Assembly: GCA_036924085.1 (NCBI GenBank)
Contig: JAVGWX010000005.1
Coordinates: 98,348,172 to 98,412,171, forward strand
Direction: 5' to 3'
DNA from: Ariolimax columbianus
Lineage: Eukaryota; Mollusca; Gastropoda; Stylommatophora; Arionidae
DNA length: 64,000 nucleotides
Below the pieces are notes generated by a model. It had not been told where the DNA came from and searched no databases. It worked only from the letters and a program-made list of their open reading frames with translations. The position numbers and the translations under genes are program-made. Below are positions 1 to 9,859 of the stretch, piece by piece (the stretch's first letter is position 1; the number at the start of each line of letters is the position of its first letter).

Positions 1-700
1 TTGTGAATAGCTTGGATTCTACAACTGTTCGTGTTTATAAAGCCAAAGTCCAAACTCGCTGTTGTTGTTTCTGTAGACATTTCTCACATGAGAACATTCC
101 CTGCTATTGAACGCAATTTAAAACACAAGCAGGCATTCATATGTAGGTGGTTGGTGGGGCATAGTAGACATAGATTAGAAAACGTCTGTATTTGCATATT
201 TGAGGAGCGCACCTCCAGCCATCATCACGGCTTGCTTGCCCCTAGCCTGTCCTTAAGTGCCTGCATTAATTTGTAGATCAAGACACCACCATTAGCCGAC
301 TGGACATTCCCTGCTTGTGATGTCACGGAGATTGACCAGTTGATTGAGGTAAAGTACTCAGAGGCGGAGTACTCGAATAATTGTTGGGGTATGTGTACCG
401 GTTGTTTGTCGTGATAAGGATCTGGAATTATGTATGTGCCTGATCTTTACCGTTGATATTCACTGTATTGCTATCCTTATTTTCCATCTTGTTTTCTTGC
501 CAACAAGTTCAGTCTCACGGATTCGGTCTGAAATAGTCTGTCTCGAACAGTTAGTTTTAAAGCGTCATTCACAATAAACCATTCTAGAACAAAGTCAGTC
601 TCAAAAAGTTAGTCTCAAAGAATCAATCAGAAACAGTCCGTCTCGAAAAGTATTGCCTGCTACATCTTTGTTTTCACGTTCAAACTCGAAGAATCGGGTT
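1..700. other. unassigned non-coding DNA
   Basis: I see no gene or recognisable element here. From about 525 to 655 a loose motif of the type AGTC(T/A)GTCTC recurs at irregular spacing, which may be a decayed short tandem repeat. The only open frame (31-276) has no recognisable domain. Confidence 0.5.
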
Positions 701-732
701 GGAAAAGTCATCTCATGTAGCATGTCTTTTGC

Positions 733-1108
733 AGAACGTCGTTGGATCTCTCGCCAGATCGTCGCTCTCAAAACAGCCGATCTGTAAGACTCTCGATCTC
801 TAGCCAGAACGTCGCTGTCAAAACGGCCGATCTGTAAGACTCTCGATCTCTAGCCAGAACGTCGCTCTCAAAACGACCGATCTGTAACTCTCGATCTCTA
901 GCCAGAACGTCGCTCTCAAAACGGCCGATCTGTAAGACTCTCGATCTCTAGCCAGAACGTCGCTCTTAAAACGGCCGATATGTAAGACTCTCGATCTCTA
1001 GCCAGAACGTCGCTCTCAAAACGGCCGATCTGTAAGACTCTCGATCTCTAGCTAGAACGTCGCTGTCACAACGGCCGATCTGTAAGACTCTCGATCTCTA
1101 GCCAGAAC
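733..1108 (-). repeat. 50-bp minisatellite, about 7 copies, derived from the RTE-B RT C-terminus
   Basis: Direct repeats of about 50 bp (one copy 48 bp, the outermost shortened to about 28 bp), for example with starts at 791 and 841. Read on the minus strand, one unit encodes VLARDRESYRSAVLTAT, which is the end of the RT just before its stop codon. The homologous single-copy stretch in the second RTE-B copy reads VLARERVAFRQTVMGET. The unit is bounded by a short direct repeat (GTTCTG at the start and just after the end), a plausible slippage seed. Confidence 0.85.
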
Positions 1109-1810
1109 TCCCGCCTATGGTGCTACCATCTGGACTTCCCTGATGTCTTTTGTCCATCTTCTCCTCGGTCTGCCTCTGCCCTGTCTTCCAGATACAATAC
1201 CCTCCAGTAACGTTCTCTCCAGACTATTTTGGCTTTGGATGTGGCCAAAATATTGTATCTTTCTGGACAAGATAATAACTAATACTAATCAACTTTCCTC
1301 GATTTCCATTTATTTTATGATATCTGCATTTTTGTTGTTGTTGCTATCCATGGTAGTTTGAACACCTTTGTGTAGCATTTTAGTTCAAAAGATTCAATCT
1401 TTTTCTGAAGTGTTTGTCTGGTGGTCCACGTTTCACATCGATATGTTGCCACCGGGAAGATGCAAATTCGCAGGATTTTTATGTTCGTCATTTTATTAGA
1501 GTTTTGCCATAAGTTTCTCATTTTATTCAACCTCTGCATTAGAATATCCATTTTTTGTGTGACTTTCTTCAGGCAACCTCCAATGTTGCTAATAATTGAG
1601 CCGATGTACTCAAAACTTGTGACTTTCTCAATCTCCTTTAGATCTAAAATAACGTTAAATTTCGTCTTTGTCTTGTCTGTGCTGACTGTCTAGGTTTTAC
1701 TTATGTTCAGGTACAGATATTTGTCTTCACTGGGCTGTTTTACTGACAGGATCATCCGCTCCAGCCTGGCTGCTCTCTTTGAGAGAACAACTATGGCATC
1801 CACGCCTTTT

Positions 1811-2037
1811 GGGGATGGCGTGGCTTGTGGTTAAGTGACACGGCTCACAATCCGAAGGTGCTGGATTCTATCCTCATCACAGCACTGACCGTTACCCAGG
1901 GGAAGCAAACCCTTAAATAAATGTATGCTGAAGTCGGATGCACTGGGCCGATAGGCGCAAAATAAAAACCACAGTGCAACGCACAGCGCCGTGAGGATTA
2001 GAGAAATAAGGCGAACGCAAACAAAAAAAACAACAAC
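1811..2037 (+). mobile_element. tRNA-derived SINE, family S1, copy 1
   Basis: It begins GGGGATGGCGTGG and has a degenerate A-box (TGGCTTGTGG), a degenerate B-box (GGATTCTATCC), a shared body (GGGAAGCAAACCC, GCACTGGGCCGA, AAAATAAAAACCACAG) and an A-rich tail. It matches three other copies in the window. It lies inside the RTE-B fragment. The flanks resemble each other (CACGCCTTT upstream, TACGCATTT downstream), a possible decayed target-site duplication. Non-coding; ORFs through it are incidental. Confidence 0.85.
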
Positions 2038-2125
2038 AAAATATACGCATTTATAATTCTCAACCTTGCGATTGTTATTTTCAGTAATTGTTTCATTCTT
2101 TTGACGAGCCACGCCCTATTCAGTC

Positions 2126-3084
2126 CCAGTTCCAGTTCCTTACATAAAAAAGTTATGGTTATCATTTTGATGATGTTGTAGTTGCATGGTGTTAGCACTG
2201 ATAAGGGTTGAAATATTTTGGATTATGGTGTACCATCAACGATTTCTCATTTGTTTTTAAAGTATTCTGATTGGCATCGTGCTTCCGGAATAGCGCGATA
2301 AAGCCGGAATTTGATAGTCACAGAGTGACCTCTTAACCTAATGTACATTTAGCAGTGAGTCGCTTATGTCATGCTTGTCCTGCTTTTGTGCAGTAGTGCT
2401 GTACCTTACTGATGTGAACGTCGTCCGTCGCATTATCATGGCGCCAAAAATCAATAAACAAATTTGCATCAGATTTTGTCAAAAACTTGTGAAACATGTA
2501 ACGACACGTACAGAAAGTTACAGTCTGCGGGGTACTTGATGGACCTGTTGTATGGGGGGCTTAACAAGAAACTGCTGCACAATTCGCGAATTATTGGCAG
2601 GAGCGTATCATTATGGAGCTGCCACTTGCCTTTCCCTTGCAATGCCGACCTTTTGCAAGTGTCTCTCAAACCCCGCGAAACTTGACTGAACTGAAATTAA
2701 ACTAATGTGCACATTAATTGTCTTCCGACAACTCAGTAATTATTTATCGGCGATTACACATGTTATTCCTTTTTCTGGTTAGGGGCTTCCCAGACCGACA
2801 TCACTCTCAGCATGTTCACAAGCGACCTTAAAACCGAAACCACTCATAAACATGTCTACGACTCGCACAATTCTCTCCATAGACTGTCTATTTAAGCATG
2901 GTTTTTTACAATTTTTCATACGAATTTGATGTCAATTGTTTGCCGTTTACACACAATAGAACAGATGAGGCGCAATCTTCTACCGTGTGCAATTTGTCTT
3001 TCATCTTCTGTCTTCCTCATACTCTGAAGATCTGCTTCTAATGGTTATCTTTGTGACCAGTATTCCTTCATTCTGTGGACATAA
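2126..3084. other. unassigned DNA
   Basis: No gene, array or known element recognised. The short open frames at 2464-2685 (both strands) show no domain. Confidence 0.5.
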
Positions 3085-3097
3085 CCTACCAATATTT

Positions 3098-3350
3098 TTT
3101 TTTATTTTTTTTGCGTTCGCCTTATTTATCTATTCCCCAAGGCGTGTGTGCGTTACACTGTGGTTTTTATTTTGCGCCTGTCGGCCCAGTGCATCCGACT
3201 TCAGCATGCATTTTATGTAAGGGTCTGCTTCCTCCTGCATTTTCTAAGGGTTTGCTTCCCCGGGGTAACGGCCGGTGCTGTTATGGGGATCGAACCCAGC
3301 ATCTTCTGGTTGTGAGCTTTGCCACTTAACCACTAGGCCACGCCGTCCCC
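3098..3350 (-). mobile_element. tRNA-derived SINE, family S1, copy 2
   Basis: Full-length S1 copy on the minus strand. The tRNA-like head (GGGGACGGCGTGG, then B-box GGTTCGATCCC) ends at 3350 and the A-rich tail appears as poly-T at 3094-3111. A perfect 13-bp direct repeat, CCTACCAATATTT, flanks it at 3085-3097 and 3353-3365 and is its target-site duplication, marking LINE-mobilised insertion. Its intact flanks suggest it is relatively recent. Confidence 0.93.
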
Positions 3351-3365
3351 TCCCTACCAATATTT

Positions 3366-3930
3366 GTTTAGATAGTTCAACTTGAGACTGTAACCTACCC
3401 ATAATTGTTGAGGTAATTACACTTGAGTCGGCACATAGTGGTTTCCTAGATCGTGAGGCGTTGTGTGATTGCGAATCATGGCGCTTGCTGCTAATGGAAG
3501 GATCCTTGCTTAAACACTTTTCTTCTGAGGTTCAGAGCTGCATTTTGTAGACGGTACTCAATGCTCAAGGGGGTCAGAGCATCAGAATAGTAAATGCGCT
3601 GAGTCTCAGCTAAAAGTACTGACTCAGATCCTCGTTATGTACACACAAAGGTCAACACAGCTGTAAAAAGAAACCCGACATTGGAAGAATGAAAATGGGT
3701 CCACACTTCCTGTAAAACTAAGGACTAGTACAATGAAGTGCTTGACAATTCATTCTCGACATCAGTATATTCAATAGAATGTGTTAACCTTAGTTGCTGT
3801 CCATTACACGCATCGTTAAGTCAAGACGCATACATTTCTGGAGCTATGTACTACCTCTATTGCTGCTATATAATATATTAATCTACTTACACTATGTCGT
3901 CTACAAATTGAGTAAATAAAATGTTATACA
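3366..3930. other. unassigned DNA
   Basis: No gene or recognised repeat. It leads into the CA-rich tract that starts near 3935. Confidence 0.5.
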
Positions 3931-3934
3931 TACT

Positions 3935-4335
3935 TACACACACACACACACATATACACACACGCACACTCGCACGTACACACACGCACGTACGCAGACA
4001 TGCAGGCAGACAGGCAGACAGACACACACACATCTATACATCCATCGATCTGTCCATCCATACATCCATCGATCCGTCCATTCATACATCCATCGATCCG
4101 TCCATCCATACATCCATCGATCCGTTCATCCATACATCCATCGATCCGTCCATCCATACATCCATCGATCCGTCCATCCCTACATCCATCGATCCGTCCA
4201 TCCATACATCCATCTATCCGTCCATCCATACATCCATCGATCCGTCCATCCATACATCCATCGATCCGTCCATCCCTACATCCATCGATCCGTCCATCCA
4301 TACATCCATCTATCCATACATCCATCCATCCGCCC
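3935..4335. repeat. (CA)n microsatellite followed by a 24-bp CATC-rich minisatellite
   Basis: 3935-4030 is imperfect CA repeat with CACG/CAGA variants. 4034-4335 is about 12 copies of a 24-bp unit built around ATCCATCGATCCGTCCATCC. Because 24 is a multiple of three, all frames stay open, giving apparent Ser/Ile/His/Pro-rich proteins on the plus strand and Asp/Gly/Arg-rich ones on the minus strand. These are artefacts of the repeat. Confidence 0.9.
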
Positions 4336-4520
4336 ACCCGTCCGACCGACCGCACGCCTAACGTCCCGACCGACCTCACGGCCATCCGGCCACCCAACCA
4401 GCTCCACCGCACGCCCGCATTAAACCCCGCGCGACCGACCCCCCGGTCACCCACCCCCCGCTCACACGCACGCACGCGCACACGCACTGACACACACACA
4501 ACTTTATGTTCATCGCAAGC
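4336..4520. repeat. C-rich, CA-containing low-complexity DNA
   Basis: Degenerate CCGACC and CACGCACG blocks ending in a CA run at about 4465-4502. No gene. Confidence 0.6.
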
Positions 4521-4525
4521 GAGGA

Positions 4526-4616
4526 TGGCCACGACATCAGACGGTTTTGACTTAACAATGTGATGTGCGCTGTATGAGGATGATAGTGAGGAAGAAGTTG
4601 CACTGGTCATCAACCT
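4526..4616. repeat. interspersed-repeat fragment, family S4
   Basis: About 90 bp similar to 38938-39029. Shared blocks include CATCAGACGGTTTTG, a CGCTGTAT block, GTGAGGAAG/GTAAGGAAG and CTGGTCATCAACCT. It sits between two CA-rich tracts, as if inserted in a microsatellite. Confidence 0.65.
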
Positions 4617-4617
4617 C

Positions 4618-4745
4618 CTACATACACACATAAATACACACACATACACCACACCCACCGCACACGCACGCACGCACACACACACATACACACACATACA
4701 CACACATAAATACACACATACATATGGTGTATACACATACACGCC
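4618..4745. repeat. (CA)n-rich microsatellite
   Basis: Imperfect ACACAC and ACATACAC runs, probably the continuation of the CA tract interrupted by the S4 fragment. Confidence 0.85.
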
Positions 4746-5670
4746 CACATAGCCGCGCACACGTAGAGTTTTGTATTAAACAAAGGAATCAGCACATATT
4801 CATCATAAAATGGTTAGTCATTGGCAAAATTTTATGAAAATTCGTGCAGATGAACAAATTTAGCCAACAACGATGTTGGTTTTCCCATTTCGTGTTCACC
4901 TTTTTCTAAAACACAAGTCCTCAGACTTTTGTGTCATTATGGGATTACCGCGTCGATTATGGTTGGATGAAGATCCCTCTAAGCGTTAAAAACGCGTTGT
5001 TTTAACTCAGTGGCGTCTCTTCTGTTCGAGCGATACACTGTTGTATCTACGAGTATAATGAACCCAAATACAACGTCAACAGGACTTATATTGGGCGAAA
5101 GTGTCAGAAGTGTAAACGTTCGAGTCTCAAGTTAAAAAAATGGAACAATCTATTGAGCGCGATGAGCTGGCGCACAATCGTGTTGGAGGGTAGGGAAGTT
5201 CTCAAACGCTCGAATATCTGGAAGCGCATTCCGGCAGTAAGCAAAGCTTATTTTCTTACCAGCTGGCTCGTTAAAGTGAAAAGAAATTTATCCAACTCGC
5301 CAACAGAGACCATAATTGATTTGCTGAAAGTTGGTTGCAAGCGAATTAATATTTTTTTCATCAATAACACACTTGCAAGATCCTATTTTGGTGTATAAGA
5401 GACCATTTTGTTGTATAAGACTGACCTACGAACTGGATATCTACCCCACGATCATTTTCCGCCTCGAGGGTACCAGAATGCTGTCTACTTGCTGTAGCAT
5501 TCATCCTAATTTCTGAATATACAGTCTGCTCACCGATGTTTGCCTTGTTTACGTGAGCCACTGCATCGCTCGACAGATAAATTCGATTTATTAAATACTT
5601 TCTGTAACACAACAATGTAATTGTCTTTGTCTGGATACCGACGTTTTGCAGTTTTTGTTTGTTTTCTTAC
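4746..5670. other. unassigned DNA
   Basis: No recognisable gene or element. The open frames 5153-5398 and 5361-5615 show no domain. Confidence 0.5.
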
Positions 5671-5675
5671 AAGAT

Positions 5676-5930
5676 GTGTGTAAGACCTACCCAACGAGGA
5701 GCTAAAACTGTGTGTAAGCCACAAGCTAAAACTGTGTGTAATACCTACCCAGCCAGGAGCTCAAACTGTGTAAGACCTACCCAGCCATGAGCTCAAACTG
5801 TGTATAAGACCTACTCAGCCAGGAGCTCAAATTATGAAAGACCTACCCAGCCAGGAGCTTAAACTCTATTAGACCTACCCAGCCAGGAGCTTAAACTCTG
5901 TAAGAACTACCCAACCAGGAGCTATCCCTT
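5676..5930. repeat. 33-34-bp minisatellite, about 7-8 degenerate copies
   Basis: Units centred on GACCTACCCAGCCAGGAGCT, spaced 33-34 bp (for example TAAGACCTAC at 5771 and the next unit at 5805). Copies diverge by point changes and one short unit near 5715. Confidence 0.85.
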
Positions 5931-6086
5931 ATGAAACGAAGCAGATCGAATATGAATAGAAGAAATCGTTTTCCCCATATATAAAGAATAGAAAAAGAAT
6001 TATAATCTAGGAACCATAGATTATAGAGCAAATGAAACTTAAATAAACAAGTACAAGGAAAACAGAGAAATTAAATGGCATTGTTC

Positions 6087-6343
6087 GGGGACGGCGTGGC
6101 CTAGTGGTTAAGTGGCACGGCTCACAACCAGAAGGTGCTGGGTTCGATCCCCATCACAGCACCGGCCGTTACCCCGGGGAAGCAAACCCTTAGAAAATGC
6201 AGGAGGAAGCAGACCCTTACATAAAATGCATGCTGAAGTCGGATGCACTGGGCCGACAGGCGCAAAATAAAAACCACAGTGTAACGCACACACGCCTTAG
6301 GGAATAGATAAATAAGGCAAACGCCAAATTTAAAAAATTTAAA
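6087..6343 (+). mobile_element. tRNA-derived SINE, family S1, copy 3 (best-preserved)
   Basis: Best-preserved S1 copy. The tRNA-like head has an A-box at 6097-6107 and a B-box at 6141-6151. The body is the one shared with the other copies, and the AT-rich tail ends near 6343. A perfect 15-bp target-site duplication, AAATGGCATTGTTCG, lies at 6073-6087 and 6344-6358. S1 encodes nothing and would depend on a LINE for mobility; the LINE partner is not established here. Confidence 0.95.
6097..6151 (+). promoter_or_regulatory. internal RNA polymerase III promoter (A-box and B-box) of SINE S1
   Basis: TGGCCTAGTGG (6097-6107) fits the A-box and GGTTCGATCCC (6141-6151) is a near-perfect B-box. The spacing of about 34 bp is tRNA-like. 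In tRNA-derived SINEs these bind TFIIIC and direct transcription from the element's own start. Whether this copy is transcribed cannot be seen. Confidence 0.8.
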
Positions 6344-6358
6344 AAATGGCATTGTTCG

Positions 6359-7100
6359 AAGACAAAATGAGAAACATTAATAAACAGATGATTCTCATTT
6401 TCATTTATCAGAAAATGGACAATGAGAAAAGTTTTAAAGGAAAATGCGTTAGATAAAAAAAATGACGAACATGACAAAAGAAACAGAAGGCAGCGAGGTA
6501 CTCATGGGTCCATTACATACCAGAAGTGGCTGAAGTTTACAATTTTCTAAATATATTTAATAACAAAGAACTTAATTGCAATTATTGTGACGAGTTTCAT
6601 TACCAAAGAAATGAAATAGTGGTAAACCAAATTTACAAAATGCTGACATGGCGGCAAATTTTCACTCAAAGAGTTATAAGCAAAAAATACAAATGAAGCT
6701 AAGAATTAACAAACACGTATAAGTCAATACAATACAAAATAAGTTTTTGCTTTATTTGGTGGAGCAATCGAAATACCGTCTGGAATAGGACTCTATTGTT
6801 TTCTAATTCAAGCACACACTTTCTCACAAAACGTCTCCATTCTATTTCAAACCTAGGTCGCCACACAAGGATACGGAAAGGTGCACATATCTGACATGTC
6901 ACAAACAAAACACATGTATAGAAATCAATCTACCTTGTTTATGAATTGTTATGGTAGATTTGATATTGAATGGCAGTAGCCTCATTGCAGATGATTATTA
7001 CAATAACGAGAACAAAATAACATAAGCTAATTAAAACGTAGATTTTTAATTATTTTGATGGAGGATGTGAGAAGAGAAAATGTGTAGAAGTTGCAGCAAT
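6359..7100. other. unassigned AT-rich DNA
   Basis: No gene or element recognised. The minus-strand frame 6699-6908 has no domain. Confidence 0.5.
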
Positions 7101-7102
7101 AT

Positions 7103-7260
7103 TTGTTGCTGGGGACGCTGAATCAACAGGAAACATAGATATGACTAGACATGAGGAGACACTTGTTGCTAAGGACGCTGAGCCACAAGGAAACATAGAT
7201 ATGACTAGACATGAGGAGACACTTGTTGCTAAGGACGCTGAGCCACAAGGAAACATAGAT
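7103..7260. repeat. 60-bp tandem repeat, about 2.6 copies
   Basis: Positions 7141-7200 and 7201-7260 are identical over 60 bp. A diverged partial copy precedes them from about 7103 (TGTTGCTGGGGACGCTGA). The perfect identity suggests a recent duplication. Confidence 0.95.
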
Positions 7261-8060
7261 ACCAGGATTTATCACAAAGAAGATAAATGCAATAATAGTT
7301 ACCCAATGAACCGCTGAACTGATCCTATGCTCTGCGTTTTGAGAATGTGCGAGCAGTAAAATTGATCACATTACATTTAACGTTTCAAGGATGTCCCATG
7401 TATGTGCAGCGGCTCTTTGCGGGCGCAGTGGCAAAAAACAGAATCTAGACTTATTTATTACTCTCACTTTCAACTCAATATGGCCTAAGATAAAATGCTT
7501 TTGATATGATTTTCAATTTACGTAATTGTCAATTAGTTTATATCAAATATTACATCATGTTATGCGTCGACTCAAACTATTTATGAAAACGTCTCGTTGT
7601 AGCGTCAATTATTGCATGTTGGTAATTGTAGCATCTTTTACTGCATTTTCAATAAATCGTTGTTATTGAACAGATGGAGAAGAATAGTTTGTTTCGTTTT
7701 CCTACATTTTATTCTGTTTCAAATGAAAGGGTGCAATCAAGAAAATTGAAATAGCTCCATAATTTATTTCATTTCTAAAATATAGGTTTGGCAAATCATA
7801 CATGTTACATAAATTGCAAATTTACGTTGATTTTTCCAAATGTCCATCAAGCTCCAATTGGTCCAAATGTTTTCCGCCATAGTTATTTCATGCTAAAATT
7901 TGTTTCCAATTATTTCAGTTCTCACTTTCCGGTGCAGAATCATTTTCAATATACCCATCTACCATTGATCCATATTTGCATTCTTTATTTGTATACATGC
8001 TCTAACCATTGATTTTCTATCGTTAATTTTTTTTTTTAAACCAGTTTTGATAATGACATG
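7261..8060. other. unassigned AT-rich DNA
   Basis: No gene or element recognised. The plus-strand frame 7788-8012 shows no domain. Confidence 0.5.
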
Positions 8061-8067
8061 TGTTAAT

Positions 8068-8260
8068 AATAATAATAATAATAATAAAAAGAAGAACAAG
8101 AAGAAGTAGAACAACAACTACTACAACAACAATAACAACTACAACAACAACAACTACTACAACAACAATAACAACTTTTACAACAACAACAACTACTACA
8201 ACAACAATAACAACTACAACAACACCAAGAATGATAAGAATAATAATAATAACGCTGCTT
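8068..8260. repeat. trinucleotide-rich microsatellite (AAT, AAC, ACT)
   Basis: (AAT)n at 8068-8090 passes into ACAACAACAACTACT blocks to about 8225, with a further AAT run near 8240. A 50-bp block appears twice (about 8118-8165 and 8178-8225). The apparent poly-Thr frame is an artefact. Confidence 0.9.
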
Positions 8261-8347
8261 TAATGAAACAAATCTGCTAACTTCTTTCATATTGTTCAGT
8301 TGTGAGGCAGTGAGCAGCACTGACAGACAGTACTTAATAAATGGTTA

Positions 8348-8384
8348 TCGTTGTTGTTGTTGCTGTTGTTATTGTTGTTGTTGA
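8348..8384. repeat. (GTT)n microsatellite
   Basis: GTTGTTGTTGTTGCTGTTGT run with one interruption. Confidence 0.85.
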
Positions 8385-8454
8385 AAGACCACAATGAATA
8401 ACTTTAATAATTTGTGCACTCTGAAAAAGGCGATGGATGGCTGTTTGTAGTAGC

Positions 8455-8700
8455 TTTCCTCACATCCCAAGCGTGCTGAGGAAAGAGGACCGGGGTCCTC
8501 GAGGCTGTTGTGTTATGCTTTGCTTCATCTGTGTGACGCTCACTACTAAGGGGATCACGTCGATCGTTCACTGCGAAACAGATTGTTTGAAGGGAAAACT
8601 GCTTAGATGTGAGATGGGGTCTTGGCCATAATATTTCACATGACCGTGGCTAACATTGTCTGATCATTTTGGTTTGCCTTACACAACGTTAGTCCTTCTC
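8455..8700. repeat. interspersed repeat, family S3, copy 1
   Basis: About 245 bp similar to 20029-20300. Shared blocks include TTCCTCACATCC, GCGTGCTGAGGAAAG, TATGCTTTGCTT, GAGATGG.GTCTTGG and TGACTAACATTG/TGGCTAACATTG. No ORF or tRNA-like box found, so this is an unclassified dispersed repeat, possibly a SINE or a LINE end. Confidence 0.75.
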
Positions 8701-9050
8701 CCCTAAATGGTAACAATGATATGTTTGTAAATCTATATGCCCTTTCTTCAACGAATTCTAATGTCAGCTTCACCTATTTCCTAGAATAGAGTCGTGGATT
8801 TACGAGATCGTACAATCGGATCAATTATTTCGCCCTCATTCGGGTCTAGAGACATTACGCGGCAAATGCTTATTTATTGTGGCCACAAAATCAGATTTTC
8901 CGACAGTTTGCCAGTGGCGTGTCCAGTCGTTGTCAGGAGCGGTCATTTTCTTTTCTCTCGAATCTATCGTTGATTAATCCCTCAAAGACAGAAGCTTTAC
9001 CACTGAGTCGCCAACTATAAAATCTCGCTTTGTCAAGGGTTTTAAAAATG
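8701..9050. other. unassigned DNA
   Basis: No feature recognised. Confidence 0.45.
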
Positions 9051-9054
9051 TTGC

Positions 9055-9800
9055 GGATAGAAACAGTTTGAAAATAGGTAATCATAAAGCCAAAGGAAGG
9101 ACGAAGAAGAAAACAATAGTGAATAAAAAGATGAAATTATGAGAAGATGATTAAAACAACAATTTAGCAATAAGAGAATGAATAAGGAAAAGAAAAAGCT
9201 ATGCAAGTATATTTTTAAGAGGAAGGTGGGACAGAAGCTAACGAAGAATGGCAAGAAGATAACAAAAATGAAGCAGATAAATAAATACGAGTATGATGAT
9301 GATGAAGAAGATCAAGATGATGATTAAGGAGAAGATGAAAAGAGTAAGAAAAAAACAGTGAAAGAAGACGATTTCCAGAAAGTTGTATGAAAAGAAGAAG
9401 GAAAAGCATGACGTATATCAACATGAACAGGAATAAGAATATAAAATAAGTAGAATAAGAAAAATTACAGATGAAAAACATCGAGAACATGGCGAAAAAT
9501 ACAAATAAACAAGAAACAAAGATTTGGGTAAAGAAGAACAAGAAAAAGAAGAAGAGAAAGAAGAAGAAGAAGAAGAAAAAAAAGAAAAGACAAAACAAGA
9601 AGAAGTAGAAAACGAGGAAAAAGAGGGTAGTGAAGAAGAATAAAATGTAGATGAAGAAGAAGAGAAAGTAGAGGAAGTAGAAAAAAAGAAGAAGAAAACC
9701 AAAAGAAGAACAGGAATAGGAAGAGAATGCAAATTTATATCAAGGAGTTGACGGTAAAGAAGATAATGAAGAAGATAACGAAGATAAGAATAATAATAAT
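9055..9800. repeat. long strand-asymmetric polypurine tract (degenerate GAA-rich)
   Basis: About 745 bp in which the plus strand is almost entirely A and G, with GAAGAAGAAG runs near 9550-9680 and AAGATGATGA blocks near 9300-9330. The minus strand gives Ser/Phe/Leu-rich open frames that are composition artefacts. Such tracts can adopt triplex (H-DNA) structure; that is known of the sequence class, not shown here. Confidence 0.8.
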
Positions 9801-9833
9801 AGACAGAAGGTAATGAGAAATGTTAAGTACGCA

Positions 9834-9859
9834 CCCCCCCCCCCCCCCCAAAAAAAAAC
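9834..9859 (+). repeat. poly-C followed by poly-A homopolymers
   Basis: A run of about 16-17 C is directly followed by about 9 A. It may be a degenerate poly-A retroposon end next to a slippage-prone C tract. Confidence 0.8.

Larger units (their letters stand above)
713..2125 (-). mobile_element. RTE-like LINE fragment (RTE-B copy 1), 5'-truncated, interrupted by a SINE and carrying an internal minisatellite
   Basis: On the minus strand this encodes the C-terminal part of an endonuclease/reverse-transcriptase polyprotein. Reading from 1802 downwards, a DDAIVVLS stretch (the RT catalytic Asp region) is followed by SFEYIGSIIS, CIFPVATYRCETWT and RKIQYFGHI, then GRGRPRRRWTKDI, VLARDRES and a final HAT-stop at 713-721. 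This order is typical of RTE/BovB-type RTs, and the copy at 18315-19455 ends with the same order and the same HAT-stop. An S1 SINE (1811-2037) splits it just before the catalytic motif; weak RT homology resumes at about 2040-2125 (ITIARLRIINAY). The last codons are tandemly amplified as a 50-bp repeat (733-1108). In-frame stops and shifts make it a pseudogene. It lacks the endonuclease and the RT fingers/palm, which is usual 5' truncation. The family call is by motif; the exact 5' end is uncertain. Confidence 0.75.

Noticed and set aside
3924..4760. Long open frames across 4 kb (278 aa minus, 187 and 146 aa plus)
   Set aside because: They translate CA and 24-bp CATC repeats in several frames at once; no domain and no start context.
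6108..6477. Cys-rich frames on the minus strand, also seen near 3075-3329 and 17163-17428
   Set aside because: They are translations of the S1 SINE and recur with each copy.
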